Positions 52,233 through 60,911 of a stretch of 64,000 nt of DNA are shown here, in pieces. The notes under the pieces were generated by a model. It was not told where the DNA came from. It did not search any database and saw nothing but the letters and a program-made list of their open reading frames with translations. The stretch is from the NCBI GenBank assembly GCA_964449465.1, contig CAYVBK010000001.1, positions 140,124 to 204,123 on the forward strand, in the 5' to 3' direction. Source of the DNA: CAYRXM01 sp964449465 (lineage in GTDB: Bacteria; Chloroflexota; Anaerolineae; JAFGEY01). Position 1 is the first letter of the stretch; each line of letters begins with the position of its first letter. Made by a program: the position numbers and the translations under genes.

Positions 52233-54128
52233 ATGCAAGACTTGATTCGCCCCAAAATTTTGTACATTGATGATACCCCAACCGCCCGCCTGCTGGTGCG
52301 GCGATTGTTGTCACCTCATTACGACGTGGTCGAAGCCGACGACGGCCTGAAGGGGATTGACCTGGCCCATCAAATCCGCCCCGATTTGATCCTGGTAGAC
52401 CTGCATATGCCACACCTGGATGGCTATGAGGTAGCCACACGCATCAAATCGCTGACCCCAACCGTGCCGATCATTGCCCTGACCGCCGATGTCACCCCGT
52501 ATGTGCGCGAGCGCGTGCTGGCCTCAGGCTGCGACGGATATCTGGCCAAGCCCATTGAGCCGGATACGTTTGTGGACAAAATTCACGCTTTTTTGAGCGG
52601 AGCGCGTGAGCAACTCCAAGACGACCGTTTCCGGCTGGAATATCAGCAGCGGTTGGTGGCCCGCCTGGAAGAAAAAGTGCGCGAGTTGACCCACGCGCTG
52701 CAAGATAACGCGCAATTGTACGAGCAAAATCTCGATTTGCTGCACCAGGCTCAACGGCTGGCCCGCCTGCTTCAGGTCAGCGCCCGGATCAGCCGCAACA
52801 TTACCTCGATCCTCGACCTGGATGCATTGCTGGCCGCCACCGTAGACACGCTCTGCGATGAGTTTGGTTTTGATTTTGCCGCCGTTTTTTTGTTGGACTC
52901 GGAGCAGCGCCATGCCATTCTGCGCGCCGGGCGCGGCGAGGTAGGACGGCAACTCTTGGCCCAATCCTTTCACCTGTCGCTCGACAGCTCCTCGCTGGTC
53001 GGCATTGCCATCCTGCAAAGGCAGGCGCGCCTGGCCGAACCAGAGTCGTTTGCCGGCGATTCCTTTCCGCTGCCCGGCATGCGCTCTGAAGCCGCCTTGC
53101 CCCTGCAAGCCGGGGCCAATGTGATCGGCGCGCTGGATGTGCAAAGCGCACAGGCCAATGCCTTTACCCAAGACGATCTGACCGCCCTGCAGACCCTGGC
53201 CGATCAGCTCACCGTAGCCATTCAAAATGCCCTCTTGCTGCGGCGGTTTGAAGAAACCCACCGCGAGTTGGTGCGCACCAAGACGTATGAGGCCATCGCC
53301 ACCGCCACCGGCGAAGCCATCCATTGGGTGGGCAACAAGGCCGCTCCGGTGCCGGGTAGCGTGGCGCGCATCCGCCAGGATTTGACCCGCTATTGGGCCA
53401 TCATTGCGGCGACACTGGCCGCCGCGCCGCCCGATTGGCCGCAGCAGCCGCTCACAGCAGTGCTGGGGCAGGCGGTACAAGACCTGGTCGGGCTGGGCGT
53501 TGACCTGCCGACAGCGCAAGCCGAGATGAGCGCGTGGACGCCCAAACAACTGCGCCGCATGCTCAGCATCGAATCTATTTTTGAAGATTTGCAGATTATC
53601 GAGGGCAGCGCGCGGGCTATCCTCAACATTAAAGAAGACCTGATCGGGCCGGCACGTCAGCGCAAGGTTGAACAGGTGGATATTCCCGGTTTGCTGATCG
53701 AGATCACGACCTCGATGGGCATTCCCAAAGACATTGTGCGCGCCGTCTTTGTAGGCGACGATCTCGCCGTCCAGGCCGACCGGGTGCAGTTGGGACGTGT
53801 TTTTATCAACCTGATCAAAAACGCCATGGAAGCTATGCATCGGGTCGGCGACAAGACACTGCTCTTGTGGGTGCGCCGCTCTGAGGATAACGCCTGGGTC
53901 ATTGTAGACGTGACCGATAACGGCGAAGGCATCCCTCCAGAGCAAATGGAAAAAATCTGGATGGCCTTTTATACCACCAAAGGAGATCGCGGCGGCACCG
54001 GATTGGGGCTGCCGGCCTGTGCGCAGATCATCGGCGAACTGGGCGGTAAGATCACCGTCGAGAGCGATGTCGGCCTGGGCACTACGTTCAGCGTCTCGCT
54101 GCCGGTGTCAACAGACACATCGGCCTGA
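52233..54128 (+). CDS. Hybrid REC-GAF-histidine kinase
   Basis: 631 residues. An N-terminal receiver (about 8-125: ILYIDDTPTARLLVRRLL, LILVDLHMPHLDG, LAKPIEP) is followed by a coiled coil, a GAF domain (about 175-340), a dimerisation region and an HATPase_c domain (NLIKNAMEAM, DVTDNGEGIPPEQMEKIW, GTGLGLPACAQII). The presumed phosphoacceptor is H364 in the unusual text EAIHWVGNKA. ATG 52233 is chosen because it begins right before the receiver; no strong ribosome site is visible. The next gene is a lone receiver. Confidence 0.9.
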   Translation: MQDLIRPKILYIDDTPTARLLVRRLLSPHYDVVEADDGLKGIDLAHQIRPDLILVDLHMPHLDGYEVATRIKSLTPTVPIIALTADVTPYVRERVLASGCDGYLAKPIEPDTFVDKIHAFLSGAREQLQDDRFRLEYQQRLVARLEEKVRELTHALQDNAQLYEQNLDLLHQAQRLARLLQVSARISRNITSILDLDALLAATVDTLCDEFGFDFAAVFLLDSEQRHAILRAGRGEVGRQLLAQSFHLSLDSSSLVGIAILQRQARLAEPESFAGDSFPLPGMRSEAALPLQAGANVIGALDVQSAQANAFTQDDLTALQTLADQLTVAIQNALLLRRFEETHRELVRTKTYEAIATATGEAIHWVGNKAAPVPGSVARIRQDLTRYWAIIAATLAAAPPDWPQQPLTAVLGQAVQDLVGLGVDLPTAQAEMSAWTPKQLRRMLSIESIFEDLQIIEGSARAILNIKEDLIGPARQRKVEQVDIPGLLIEITTSMGIPKDIVRAVFVGDDLAVQADRVQLGRVFINLIKNAMEAMHRVGDKTLLLWVRRSEDNAWVIVDVTDNGEGIPPEQMEKIWMAFYTTKGDRGGTGLGLPACAQIIGELGGKITVESDVGLGTTFSVSLPVSTDTSA

Positions 54129-54201
54129 TGCCGATCATGTCGTAAGAAAAACCTCTGTCAGCAATTTTTCAAGAGTTGATGTATCAGTTGAAAGGACCGC
54201 T

Positions 54202-54600
54202 ATGCAAGACGTAAAAATCTTGTTGGTAGATGACGAACCTCTGGTTTTGCGCAGCATGGAGAAAACGCTGCTGCGCGCCGGATTTGATGTAGAAACGGCA
54301 GCCGATGCCCGCGACGGACTGATCACATTTCAGGCCGCTCACAAAACCACGGCCCCCTTTCAGGTGGCCGTGCTAGACCTGAACATGCCCGACCTGGAAG
54401 GACAGATTGACTCGAATGCAGGCTTGAAACTGCTGGATCGACTGCTGGAACTGGACGCCAACCTGCCGGTGGTGGTGTTGACGGCCTTTGATCAGGTGGC
54501 GCGGGCCAAAGACGCCATCGCGCGGGGGGCGCGGGCCTATTTTGTCAAAGGGCGTGAAGCCGGACTGGTCGAGATCATTCAAGAGATTCTATCTCTATAA
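54202..54600 (+). CDS. Single-domain response regulator
   Basis: 132 residues, receiver only. ILLVDDEPLVLRSMEKTL supplies the acidic pair, VAVLDLNMPDL the phosphoacceptor Asp, VVLTAFD the Thr and YFVKGRE the Lys. A few extra residues (DLEGQIDSNAGLKLL) follow the phosphorylation site. There is no output domain, so it is probably a phosphorelay intermediate between the flanking kinases. GAAAGGACC precedes ATG 54202. Confidence 0.9.
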   Translation: MQDVKILLVDDEPLVLRSMEKTLLRAGFDVETAADARDGLITFQAAHKTTAPFQVAVLDLNMPDLEGQIDSNAGLKLLDRLLELDANLPVVVLTAFDQVARAKDAIARGARAYFVKGREAGLVEIIQEILSL

Positions 54601-54626
54601 AAACCTGCTTAAAAAAGGGAGAAACT

Positions 54627-56753
54627 ATGACGCACGATAACCTTTCTCTGGCAGAACGCCGAGCCACACAACTGTATGCGGCCGCACAGGTCGCCCATCA
54701 CATCACCTCGATCATGCGGCTGGATGAAACGCTGGCCCGCACAGTAGATGTCATCTGTGACGAATTTGGTTTTTACTATGCCGGCATTTTCATGCTGGAC
54801 GAGAGCGGTCAATGGGCCGTGCTGCGTGCCGGACGGGGGCAGGCCGGCGCCCGTTTGCTGACGCAGGGACACAAACTGGCAGTCGGCGGACAGTCCATGA
54901 TCGGCACGGCGATTGCCCAGGGACAGGCACGCATCGCCCTTGATGTCGGCCAGGACCCGGTGCGGTTTGACAACCCCCTGCTGCCGCTCACCCGCTCCGA
55001 AATGGCCCTGCCCTTGCGCGTCGGGCAGACGGTCATCGGCGCGCTGACCGTGCAAAGCACCCAAGCAGCGGCTTTTACCCACGACGATATTATGTCGTTG
55101 CAGACAGTGGCCGATCAACTGGCCATCGCCATCCAAAATGCCCGCATGCACGAGCAAAACCAGACCTTGTTGGCGCAGATTGAGCGCCGCGCCCGCTTGC
55201 TCTCGGCGGCAGCGCAGGTAGGACAGGGCGTCACGGCATTGCTGGATATGGACGAACTGCTGCGTAAAACGGTAGACATTATTTGCGAGGCCTATCAATT
55301 TTACTTTTCTTGCGTGTATCTGTTGGATGAATCCAGAGAATGGTTGGTGTTGAGCGCGGCGCACGGCGAGGCCGGCGAGAAAATGCTGGCGGCCGGGCAC
55401 CGACTGCCGGTTGGCGGCAAATCTATGAACGGCACCGTCGCCATCACCGGGCGGGCGCGCATTACCCTGAATGTGGACCAGGACCCGGTACACATGAAAA
55501 ACCCCCTGCTGCCGCAGACCCGCTCCGAGATGGTGCTGCCGCTGTTGATCAATGGCGTGGTCATCGGCACGCTGGCCGTGCAAAGCATCCAGGAGAACGC
55601 TTTTAACGACGATGACATCACCACCCTGCAAACAATGGCCGATCAACTGGCGATTGCCATCAACAATGCCCGTCTGCTGCGCGACCTCAAGGCCGCGCAC
55701 CAGGAATTGGTGCGCACCAAGACCTTTGAGGCACTGGCTACCAGCACCATCGAAGCCATCCATTGGATCGGCAACAAAGCCCTGCCCATCTCTACCAGTG
55801 TGCGGCGGCTGATTCAAGACGTGGACGACCTGGACATTCCTGCCGAGGCGCGCGACTCGATGCAAGAAGACCTGTCTTTGATCGAACACGGCGTGCGTAT
55901 GATCATCTCGGTGCAAGAGCATCTGATCGGCCCGGCGCGCGAACACAAACCGCAGCCCACCATGCTAGATGACCTGGTTTACCACGCCGCCGTGGAAATG
56001 GACATTCCCGACGACGAAATCACCTATCACATTGCGCCACGTTTGCCCCTCATCCTGGCCGATCCCACCCAGGTCAGCCGGGCGTTGCGCTATGTGCTGC
56101 AAAACGCCCTGGAAGCGCAGACCGCCGAACGACACATCACTGTCAAGGTGATGCCCACGCCAGATGAGCAATCGGTTGTCGTACGCATCGCCGACCGGGG
56201 GCCAGGCATTCCTGCCGACCAGTTGGACAAAATTTGGGCCACCTTTTACACCACCAAAGGAGGCGATCATGCCGGCCTGGGGCTGGCAGCCACCCTGCAA
56301 ATCGTGCGACAGTTGGGTGGGCAGGTATCGGCGGGCAATGCGCCAGAGGGTGGCGCCCAAATCGAGTTGTGCATCCCGGCCTTTCAAGATGCGCTGCCGC
56401 CGCCGGTGCGCGGGCGTGCACAGGCCATCTTGTTGGTTGACGATACAGACTCGTGGAGCCAATGGGCCCGCTCGGTGTGGGGCGATCTCGGTCATACGGT
56501 GATGGTGTCAGACCAAATACCGGCCAACCCGGAGCGGTTTGACTGGATCGTGATCGATCAGGTTTTGAACCATCAAGACGCGCTCAAACAGTTCAAGCAG
56601 GCCGAGCGATTGGCCAGCAAAACAGTGGTGGTGGCCTCTAACCTGCGGGTCGAAAAGGCCATGCAATGGATGCAGTTTGGAGTGCGAGATGTGATCATCA
56701 AACCCTACACACCCGCCGGCCTGGCGGCGATGGTTCAAGCCATCGAGCGATAA
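54627..56753 (+). CDS. GAF-GAF-histidine kinase-receiver hybrid
   Basis: 708 residues. Two tandem, closely similar GAF domains (about 10-175 and 190-355), a dimerisation region with H379 in EAIHWIGNKALP, an HATPase_c domain (YVLQNALEAQ, IADRGPGIPADQLDKIW, HAGLGLAATLQIV) and a C-terminal receiver (ILLVDDTDSW, WIVIDQ, DVIIKPY). The dimerisation part closely matches that of the kinase at 52233, so the genes are paralogues. AAAAAAGGGAGAAA precedes ATG 54627. Signal unknown. Confidence 0.9.
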   Translation: MTHDNLSLAERRATQLYAAAQVAHHITSIMRLDETLARTVDVICDEFGFYYAGIFMLDESGQWAVLRAGRGQAGARLLTQGHKLAVGGQSMIGTAIAQGQARIALDVGQDPVRFDNPLLPLTRSEMALPLRVGQTVIGALTVQSTQAAAFTHDDIMSLQTVADQLAIAIQNARMHEQNQTLLAQIERRARLLSAAAQVGQGVTALLDMDELLRKTVDIICEAYQFYFSCVYLLDESREWLVLSAAHGEAGEKMLAAGHRLPVGGKSMNGTVAITGRARITLNVDQDPVHMKNPLLPQTRSEMVLPLLINGVVIGTLAVQSIQENAFNDDDITTLQTMADQLAIAINNARLLRDLKAAHQELVRTKTFEALATSTIEAIHWIGNKALPISTSVRRLIQDVDDLDIPAEARDSMQEDLSLIEHGVRMIISVQEHLIGPAREHKPQPTMLDDLVYHAAVEMDIPDDEITYHIAPRLPLILADPTQVSRALRYVLQNALEAQTAERHITVKVMPTPDEQSVVVRIADRGPGIPADQLDKIWATFYTTKGGDHAGLGLAATLQIVRQLGGQVSAGNAPEGGAQIELCIPAFQDALPPPVRGRAQAILLVDDTDSWSQWARSVWGDLGHTVMVSDQIPANPERFDWIVIDQVLNHQDALKQFKQAERLASKTVVVASNLRVEKAMQWMQFGVRDVIIKPYTPAGLAAMVQAIER

Positions 56754-56808
56754 AATCTCGCCAGACAAGGATCCCCCGCACAGGCGCTGCTACGCGGCGT
56801 TGAACGAT

Positions 56809-56846
56809 AAAAAACGAGCAGGTTATCGGCAACCTGCTCGTTTTTT
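56809..56846. terminator. Bidirectional terminator between the kinase cluster and the N-ATPase operon
   Basis: A perfect 16-bp self-complementary arm set, AAAAAACGAGCAGGTT/AACCTGCTCGTTTTTT, with a six-base loop. It can end transcripts from both convergent operons. Confidence 0.93.
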
Positions 56847-56874
56847 GTTCGCATGTGATATTTTCTGCCCATAC

Positions 56875-57753
56875 TCAAGACTGCGGGCCGAGCAGCCCGG
56901 CGCCGGCAGCCAGCTCTTGCATTTCGCGCGTGATCGCATACTTGCGCGCCGACTGTACCAACAGGGTCAGTTCTTCGATCAGCCGATTGGCATTCTGAGT
57001 CGCCGCTTCCATCAGTTGAAAGCGAGCCGAATGTTCTGCCGCCGCCGATTCCAGCAAGACTTGATACAGGCGCGTCAACACAAGTTGTTCAATCAGGCGC
57101 ACCGCCATACCTTGCGGATCGGTTTCAATGATCGGCGGAGGCCAAGTTTCCTGTCGCCGCGCGGCAGGCGGCAAGGTTGGCGGCAGCAGGCGGGTGACGG
57201 TGGGCGCATAGACGCCTGGTCGGAGATATGTGTTGTAAATCAGGTCTACGGCATCAATCTGCCGGGCCTGATACGCCGCCAGCCACCGCTCTGCCAGTTG
57301 ACGCGCCATATCAAAGGGCGGCAACGCCGTCACCGAGAGCGGCCCACTCCAGGTCAGCGACCAGTTTCGCCGCTGCAACAGACGCACCAGCCGGGCGCCC
57401 AAAGCTAGAAACTCGACCGTGTGAGCTTGTTGCGCTTGCGCCTGCCGATAAGCGACAGCGTGTTCGGCGATGGCGATATTGAACCGCCCACACAGGCCGC
57501 GCTCACTGCCGATCACCAACGCATCTATCCGTTGTGGCGTCGCCGCGTCCGGATGATTCTCGCGCTCGGGTCGCAGACACGGCGCCAACACGGCCAGAAT
57601 GGCATGGACACGCCCGACATAATCACGCAGACGCCCCTGCTGCCGCAATGCCAGCTGCCAGTTGCCAATCGAGATGGTGCGCAAGGCATCCAGGATGGGT
57701 TCAACCGTGCGGATATTGTCCAGGCGGCCTTGAATGTGCTCGTTATCTTGCAT
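56875..57753 (-). CDS. atpG: N-type ATPase gamma subunit
   Basis: Central rotor shaft of the N1 sector, 292 residues. The divergent start DNIRTVEPILDALRTISIGNW and the C-terminal TQNANRLIEELTLLVQSARKYAITREMQELAAGAGLL are the two helices of the coiled coil, with the conserved I-T-x-E-M/L end. The middle (GSERGLCGRFN) is the Rossmann-like part. It is the last gene of the operon, three bases after the PII-like gene. Divergence from standard gamma is normal for N-ATPases. Confidence 0.92.
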   Translation of the reverse strand: MQDNEHIQGRLDNIRTVEPILDALRTISIGNWQLALRQQGRLRDYVGRVHAILAVLAPCLRPERENHPDAATPQRIDALVIGSERGLCGRFNIAIAEHAVAYRQAQAQQAHTVEFLALGARLVRLLQRRNWSLTWSGPLSVTALPPFDMARQLAERWLAAYQARQIDAVDLIYNTYLRPGVYAPTVTRLLPPTLPPAARRQETWPPPIIETDPQGMAVRLIEQLVLTRLYQVLLESAAAEHSARFQLMEAATQNANRLIEELTLLVQSARKYAITREMQELAAGAGLLGPQS

Positions 57754-57756
57754 GCC

Positions 57757-58095
57757 CTAATACGTTTCTATCCGATTCACATCCCAAACAAAGACCACCG
57801 TGCCGCCTGCGCCGGCCGTCACCGGCATCACGCTGCCAGATGTCATGCTGCGTGCGTCGCCCTCGGTTTCCACCTCAACCTGGGTGCGGCAGTATTCGCG
57901 GATAATGCGCAGCGCATCTTCCAGCAAGTCGGCATCTACGCATGTGTACAGCGCATACTGAGCCTGACGCAGCACACCGCCACGACTTTCCAAAAAAGTC
58001 ACCGGATAGCCCGCCGTCACCAACATGTCCAACACCAGGCGCGCATCGTCGCGCGGGATGACGGCCATGATCATTTTTTTACTGCTCGGTTCCAT
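57757..58095 (-). CDS. PII-like protein of the cyclic-di-AMP receptor type
   Basis: 112 residues, inserted between atpA and atpG. KKMIMAVIPRDDARLVLDMLVTAGYPVTFLE, GGVLRQ and the end GTVVFVWDVNRIETY follow the pattern of the PstA/DarA family (CdAMP_rec, formerly DUF970), a PII-like trimer that binds c-di-AMP. T33 and G39-G40 are kept; the usual GN after that glycine pair is AQ here, so ligand preference may differ. CAAGGAAC precedes ATG 58095. It lies 24 bases after atpA and three before atpG, and so must be co-transcribed with the pump. A regulatory subunit is inferred. Confidence 0.75.
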   Translation of the reverse strand: MEPSSKKMIMAVIPRDDARLVLDMLVTAGYPVTFLESRGGVLRQAQYALYTCVDADLLEDALRIIREYCRTQVEVETEGDARSMTSGSVMPVTAGAGGTVVFVWDVNRIETY

Positions 58096-58119
58096 AATTG
58101 TTCCTTGATTTTGCCCGGC

Positions 58120-59817
58120 TCATCGCCCGACCGAATCGGCGGACCGGGTTGCAGCGCCACGAATGAGGTTAAGCCAGGTGTTCCGATAGCTGTCCAAAGT
58201 CTCACGCAGCAATTCGCCGGCCTCTTGATCAATCTCGCCGGTGCGGTCAATTTCCAGCAACAGACCAGGATGAACCGCCTGGACGTGCTGTCGCAGATCA
58301 TGCTCAAAAGCAGTCACCTGATCGAGAGGAATATCGTCCAGGTAGCCTTCGGTAGCGGCCAGCAAGATCAGCACTTGCTCGGATAGAGAGAGCGGTCGGT
58401 GCGTCGGCTGTTGAAGGGCGGCCTGCAACCGCTCGCCGCGCCAGATCTGACGGCGGGTTGCCTCGTCCACCTCGGTGCCCATACGCGCAAAACGCGCCAC
58501 TTCTTCAAACTGGGCCAGCATCAGGCGCAGATTGCCCGTCACAGCGCGCATGGCGCGAGTTTGTGCCGCGCCGCCCACGCGCGAGACCGATTTGCCCGCA
58601 TCTACCGCCGGGCGGACGCTGCGATTGAACAGGTCGCTGCTGAGAACAATCTGCCCGTCGGTGATCGAAATCAGGTTGGTGGGAATATAGGCCGACATGT
58701 TGCCCATCTGAGTTTCCACAATGGGCAGCGCGGTGAGCGAACTGCCGCCGGTCTCTGCGCTCAATTTGCAGGCGCGCTCCAGCAGGCGCGAGTGCAGGTA
58801 AAAAATGTCGCCCGGATAGGCCTCCCGTCCGGGTGGGCGGCGCAACAGCAGACTCAACTCGCGATATGCGTCGGCGTGGCGGGTGAGGTCGTCATAGACG
58901 ATCAACACATCGCGTCCTTCATACATGAGAAATTCGGCCATTGTGCAGCCGGCATAAGGGGCCAGATAGCGCAACGCCGGCGGGTCATCGGGGCTGGACA
59001 CCACCACAGTGGTATAGCTCATCGCTCCGCCCTGCCGCAGCGTCTCGATCACCGACAGGGTAGTGGACTTTTTCTGGCCGATAGCGACATAGATGCACTC
59101 GACGCTGTTATCCATTTGATTCAAGATCGCGTCTACGGCTAGCGACGTTTTGCCGGTTTGCCGGTCGCCCACGATCAACTCGCGCTGCCCCATGCCGATC
59201 GGCACCAGGGCATCTATGGCTTTGAGGCCGGTGTGCAGCGGCGTGTTGACAGGGCCGCGCTGCACGATACCTGGCGCGCTGCGCTCCAGGTAATGATGAG
59301 TGGTCGCTTCGATGGGGCCACGGTCGTCCAACGGCTGCCCCAGCGGGTTGACCACCCGCCCCAAGAGTTGATTGCCCACCGGCACCTTGAGCCGCTCTTG
59401 CGTGCGTGTCACCAGGTCGCCGCCCTGAATACCCTCATCCGGGCCGAGCAAGATCACATCCACATGGCCGCGCTCCAGGTTCAACACCATACCCTGCACG
59501 CCGGTAGGAAACGTAACCAGTTCGTCGGTGCAGGCACGAGGCAGGCCCGAAATGGTGGCAATGCCATGGCCGATGTATTGAACCGTGCCGACATCCTGAA
59601 TGGACACGTGCAGTTCCACCTGAGCGGCCCGGTTGCGCAAGTGATCGAGCAGTTGAGCGACGCGCGGGCGGGGCGGGGGCAAATGCGGCAGGTCGGCCAG
59701 GCAGGTTTTGATCTGAGGCACCAGGTCAGAAGAAGCAAACTGTCGCAGATCGCACAATTCATCCACATGTTTGCGCAGCGATTGCAAAAGCAACGCCACG
59801 TCTGGACGTTCACTCAT
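58120..59817 (-). CDS. atpA: N-type ATPase alpha subunit
   Basis: Non-catalytic nucleotide-binding subunit, 565 residues, longer than the usual 500-515. About 55 extra N-terminal residues (MSERPDVALLLQSLRKHVDELCD-like helix, then PPPRPRVAQLL) precede the beta-barrel. Walker A GDRQTGKTS, the IVYDDLTRHADAYRE segment and the arginine-finger region SVSRVGGAAQ are intact. The start ATG 59817 overlaps the end of atpF by eight bases. The long N-terminus may contact the delta-like part of AtpF. Confidence 0.95.
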   Translation of the reverse strand: MSERPDVALLLQSLRKHVDELCDLRQFASSDLVPQIKTCLADLPHLPPPRPRVAQLLDHLRNRAAQVELHVSIQDVGTVQYIGHGIATISGLPRACTDELVTFPTGVQGMVLNLERGHVDVILLGPDEGIQGGDLVTRTQERLKVPVGNQLLGRVVNPLGQPLDDRGPIEATTHHYLERSAPGIVQRGPVNTPLHTGLKAIDALVPIGMGQRELIVGDRQTGKTSLAVDAILNQMDNSVECIYVAIGQKKSTTLSVIETLRQGGAMSYTTVVVSSPDDPPALRYLAPYAGCTMAEFLMYEGRDVLIVYDDLTRHADAYRELSLLLRRPPGREAYPGDIFYLHSRLLERACKLSAETGGSSLTALPIVETQMGNMSAYIPTNLISITDGQIVLSSDLFNRSVRPAVDAGKSVSRVGGAAQTRAMRAVTGNLRLMLAQFEEVARFARMGTEVDEATRRQIWRGERLQAALQQPTHRPLSLSEQVLILLAATEGYLDDIPLDQVTAFEHDLRQHVQAVHPGLLLEIDRTGEIDQEAGELLRETLDSYRNTWLNLIRGAATRSADSVGR

Positions 59818-60592
59818 TTTTGAGCTGCTCCCTGAGGTCTTGCGACACCTGCTCACGCATCTCAGCCAATTGCCCGGCAATCGAGTTGTCAATCATAATG
59901 TCGCCCACACGCACCCTGATGCCCAACGACAGGGTCGGGTCCAGTCGCAGTTCCAGTCGCGGCGTGCGGTCGGCCAATGCCGAAAAAGTGCGCACCAGCA
60001 GGCTTTGCATATCTGGCGAGAGCGGCAGTGCCGAATTGACCGTCACCGTCGGCGTGCGCTCGCCCAACGAACGACGAAACGCATCCACTCGGGCAATCTC
60101 GCGCCGGCCCAGGTCCCACACGTGATCGCAGAGCTGCTTGACCATCCGCTCGTGCAGATCGGGCGGTGCAGCGCGACCGATGATCTGGGCGCTGATGCTC
60201 AAAACGGCGTCCAAAATCTGGTCATGAAATTCTTGCACCGCCTGTTCGCGGATGCGATAGCTGTCCATTTCGGCCTCGACCAAAATGTGTTCAACTTCGT
60301 CTTGGGCCTGGCGCAGCACGGCGATCCGCTCCGTTTCGGCGCGCTCGCGGGCAAACGAGATGATCTGGGCTGTCTCGTCGTCCAGATCGGCCATGCGCTT
60401 TTCCAACTCGACGCGCAAACGGGTCGCTTCGGCCTGATCGCGAGCCAGTTGCGCCATCATGCGCTCCTTGGTTTCAATGCGTGTGCGCACCTGCTTCATC
60501 ACCGGCTTGAAGAACAGCAGATAGAGCAGCCCGCTGAGAACAACAAAGTTGACGATTTGCAAGATCACCGTCGTCAGATTGGGATACAACAT
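59810..60592 (-). CDS. atpF: N-type ATPase b subunit with delta-like C-terminus
   Basis: Peripheral stalk subunit, 260 residues against about 160 for ordinary b. One membrane helix (about 8-30) leads to a long charged coiled coil (to about 150). The last 90 residues, including LRLDPTLSLGIRVRVGDIMIDNSIAGQLAEMR (a pattern like the delta-subunit C-terminus), seem to replace the delta subunit. No separate atpH gene is present, which agrees with the N-ATPase family as known. It starts nine bases after atpE. Confidence 0.9.
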   Translation of the reverse strand: MLYPNLTTVILQIVNFVVLSGLLYLLFFKPVMKQVRTRIETKERMMAQLARDQAEATRLRVELEKRMADLDDETAQIISFARERAETERIAVLRQAQDEVEHILVEAEMDSYRIREQAVQEFHDQILDAVLSISAQIIGRAAPPDLHERMVKQLCDHVWDLGRREIARVDAFRRSLGERTPTVTVNSALPLSPDMQSLLVRTFSALADRTPRLELRLDPTLSLGIRVRVGDIMIDNSIAGQLAEMREQVSQDLREQLKNE

Positions 60593-60601
60593 GAGATGCC
60601 C

Positions 60602-60877
60602 CTATTTCAACAAACGGTCGAGCAGCGGGTTGGCAAACAGCAAGATCAATACCACCAACAGCACATAAATGGCCGTTGATTCCAGCAGCGCCATCGAAAT
60701 CAGCAGTGTCGTGCGCAGATTGCCGGCAGCGTTCGGCTGTCGAGCGATGCCTTCCAGTGCTTTGACGGCCGCCCGCCCTTCTACCAGAGCCGGGATAGCT
60801 GTCCCCAATACGATGCTGGCCCCGGCAACAATGATGGTGACCAGCGTGATCAATGTACCTGAATCCAGATTGGACAT
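60602..60877 (-). CDS. atpE: N-type ATPase c subunit (rotor ring)
   Basis: 91-residue hairpin that forms the ion-carrying ring. Helix 1 has IPALVEG (P29, E33) and the loop has ARQPNA; helix 2 has LLESTAIY (E66, S67, T68, Y71). E66-S67 with Y71 resembles the sodium-binding site of Na+-type c subunits, but the helix-1 Gln of those is E33 here, giving two carboxylates per site. CAAGGAG precedes ATG 60877. Confidence 0.96.
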   Translation of the reverse strand: MSNLDSGTLITLVTIIVAGASIVLGTAIPALVEGRAAVKALEGIARQPNAAGNLRTTLLISMALLESTAIYVLLVVLILLFANPLLDRLLK

Positions 60878-60911
60878 GTATCAACTCCTTGATTTGATGA
60901 ATAATTTTCAG

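Noticed and set aside
52524..53945. 473-codon minus-strand frame, and a similar one at 54609-55946
   Set aside because: Both mirror the hybrid kinases and resemble each other only because the kinases are paralogues.
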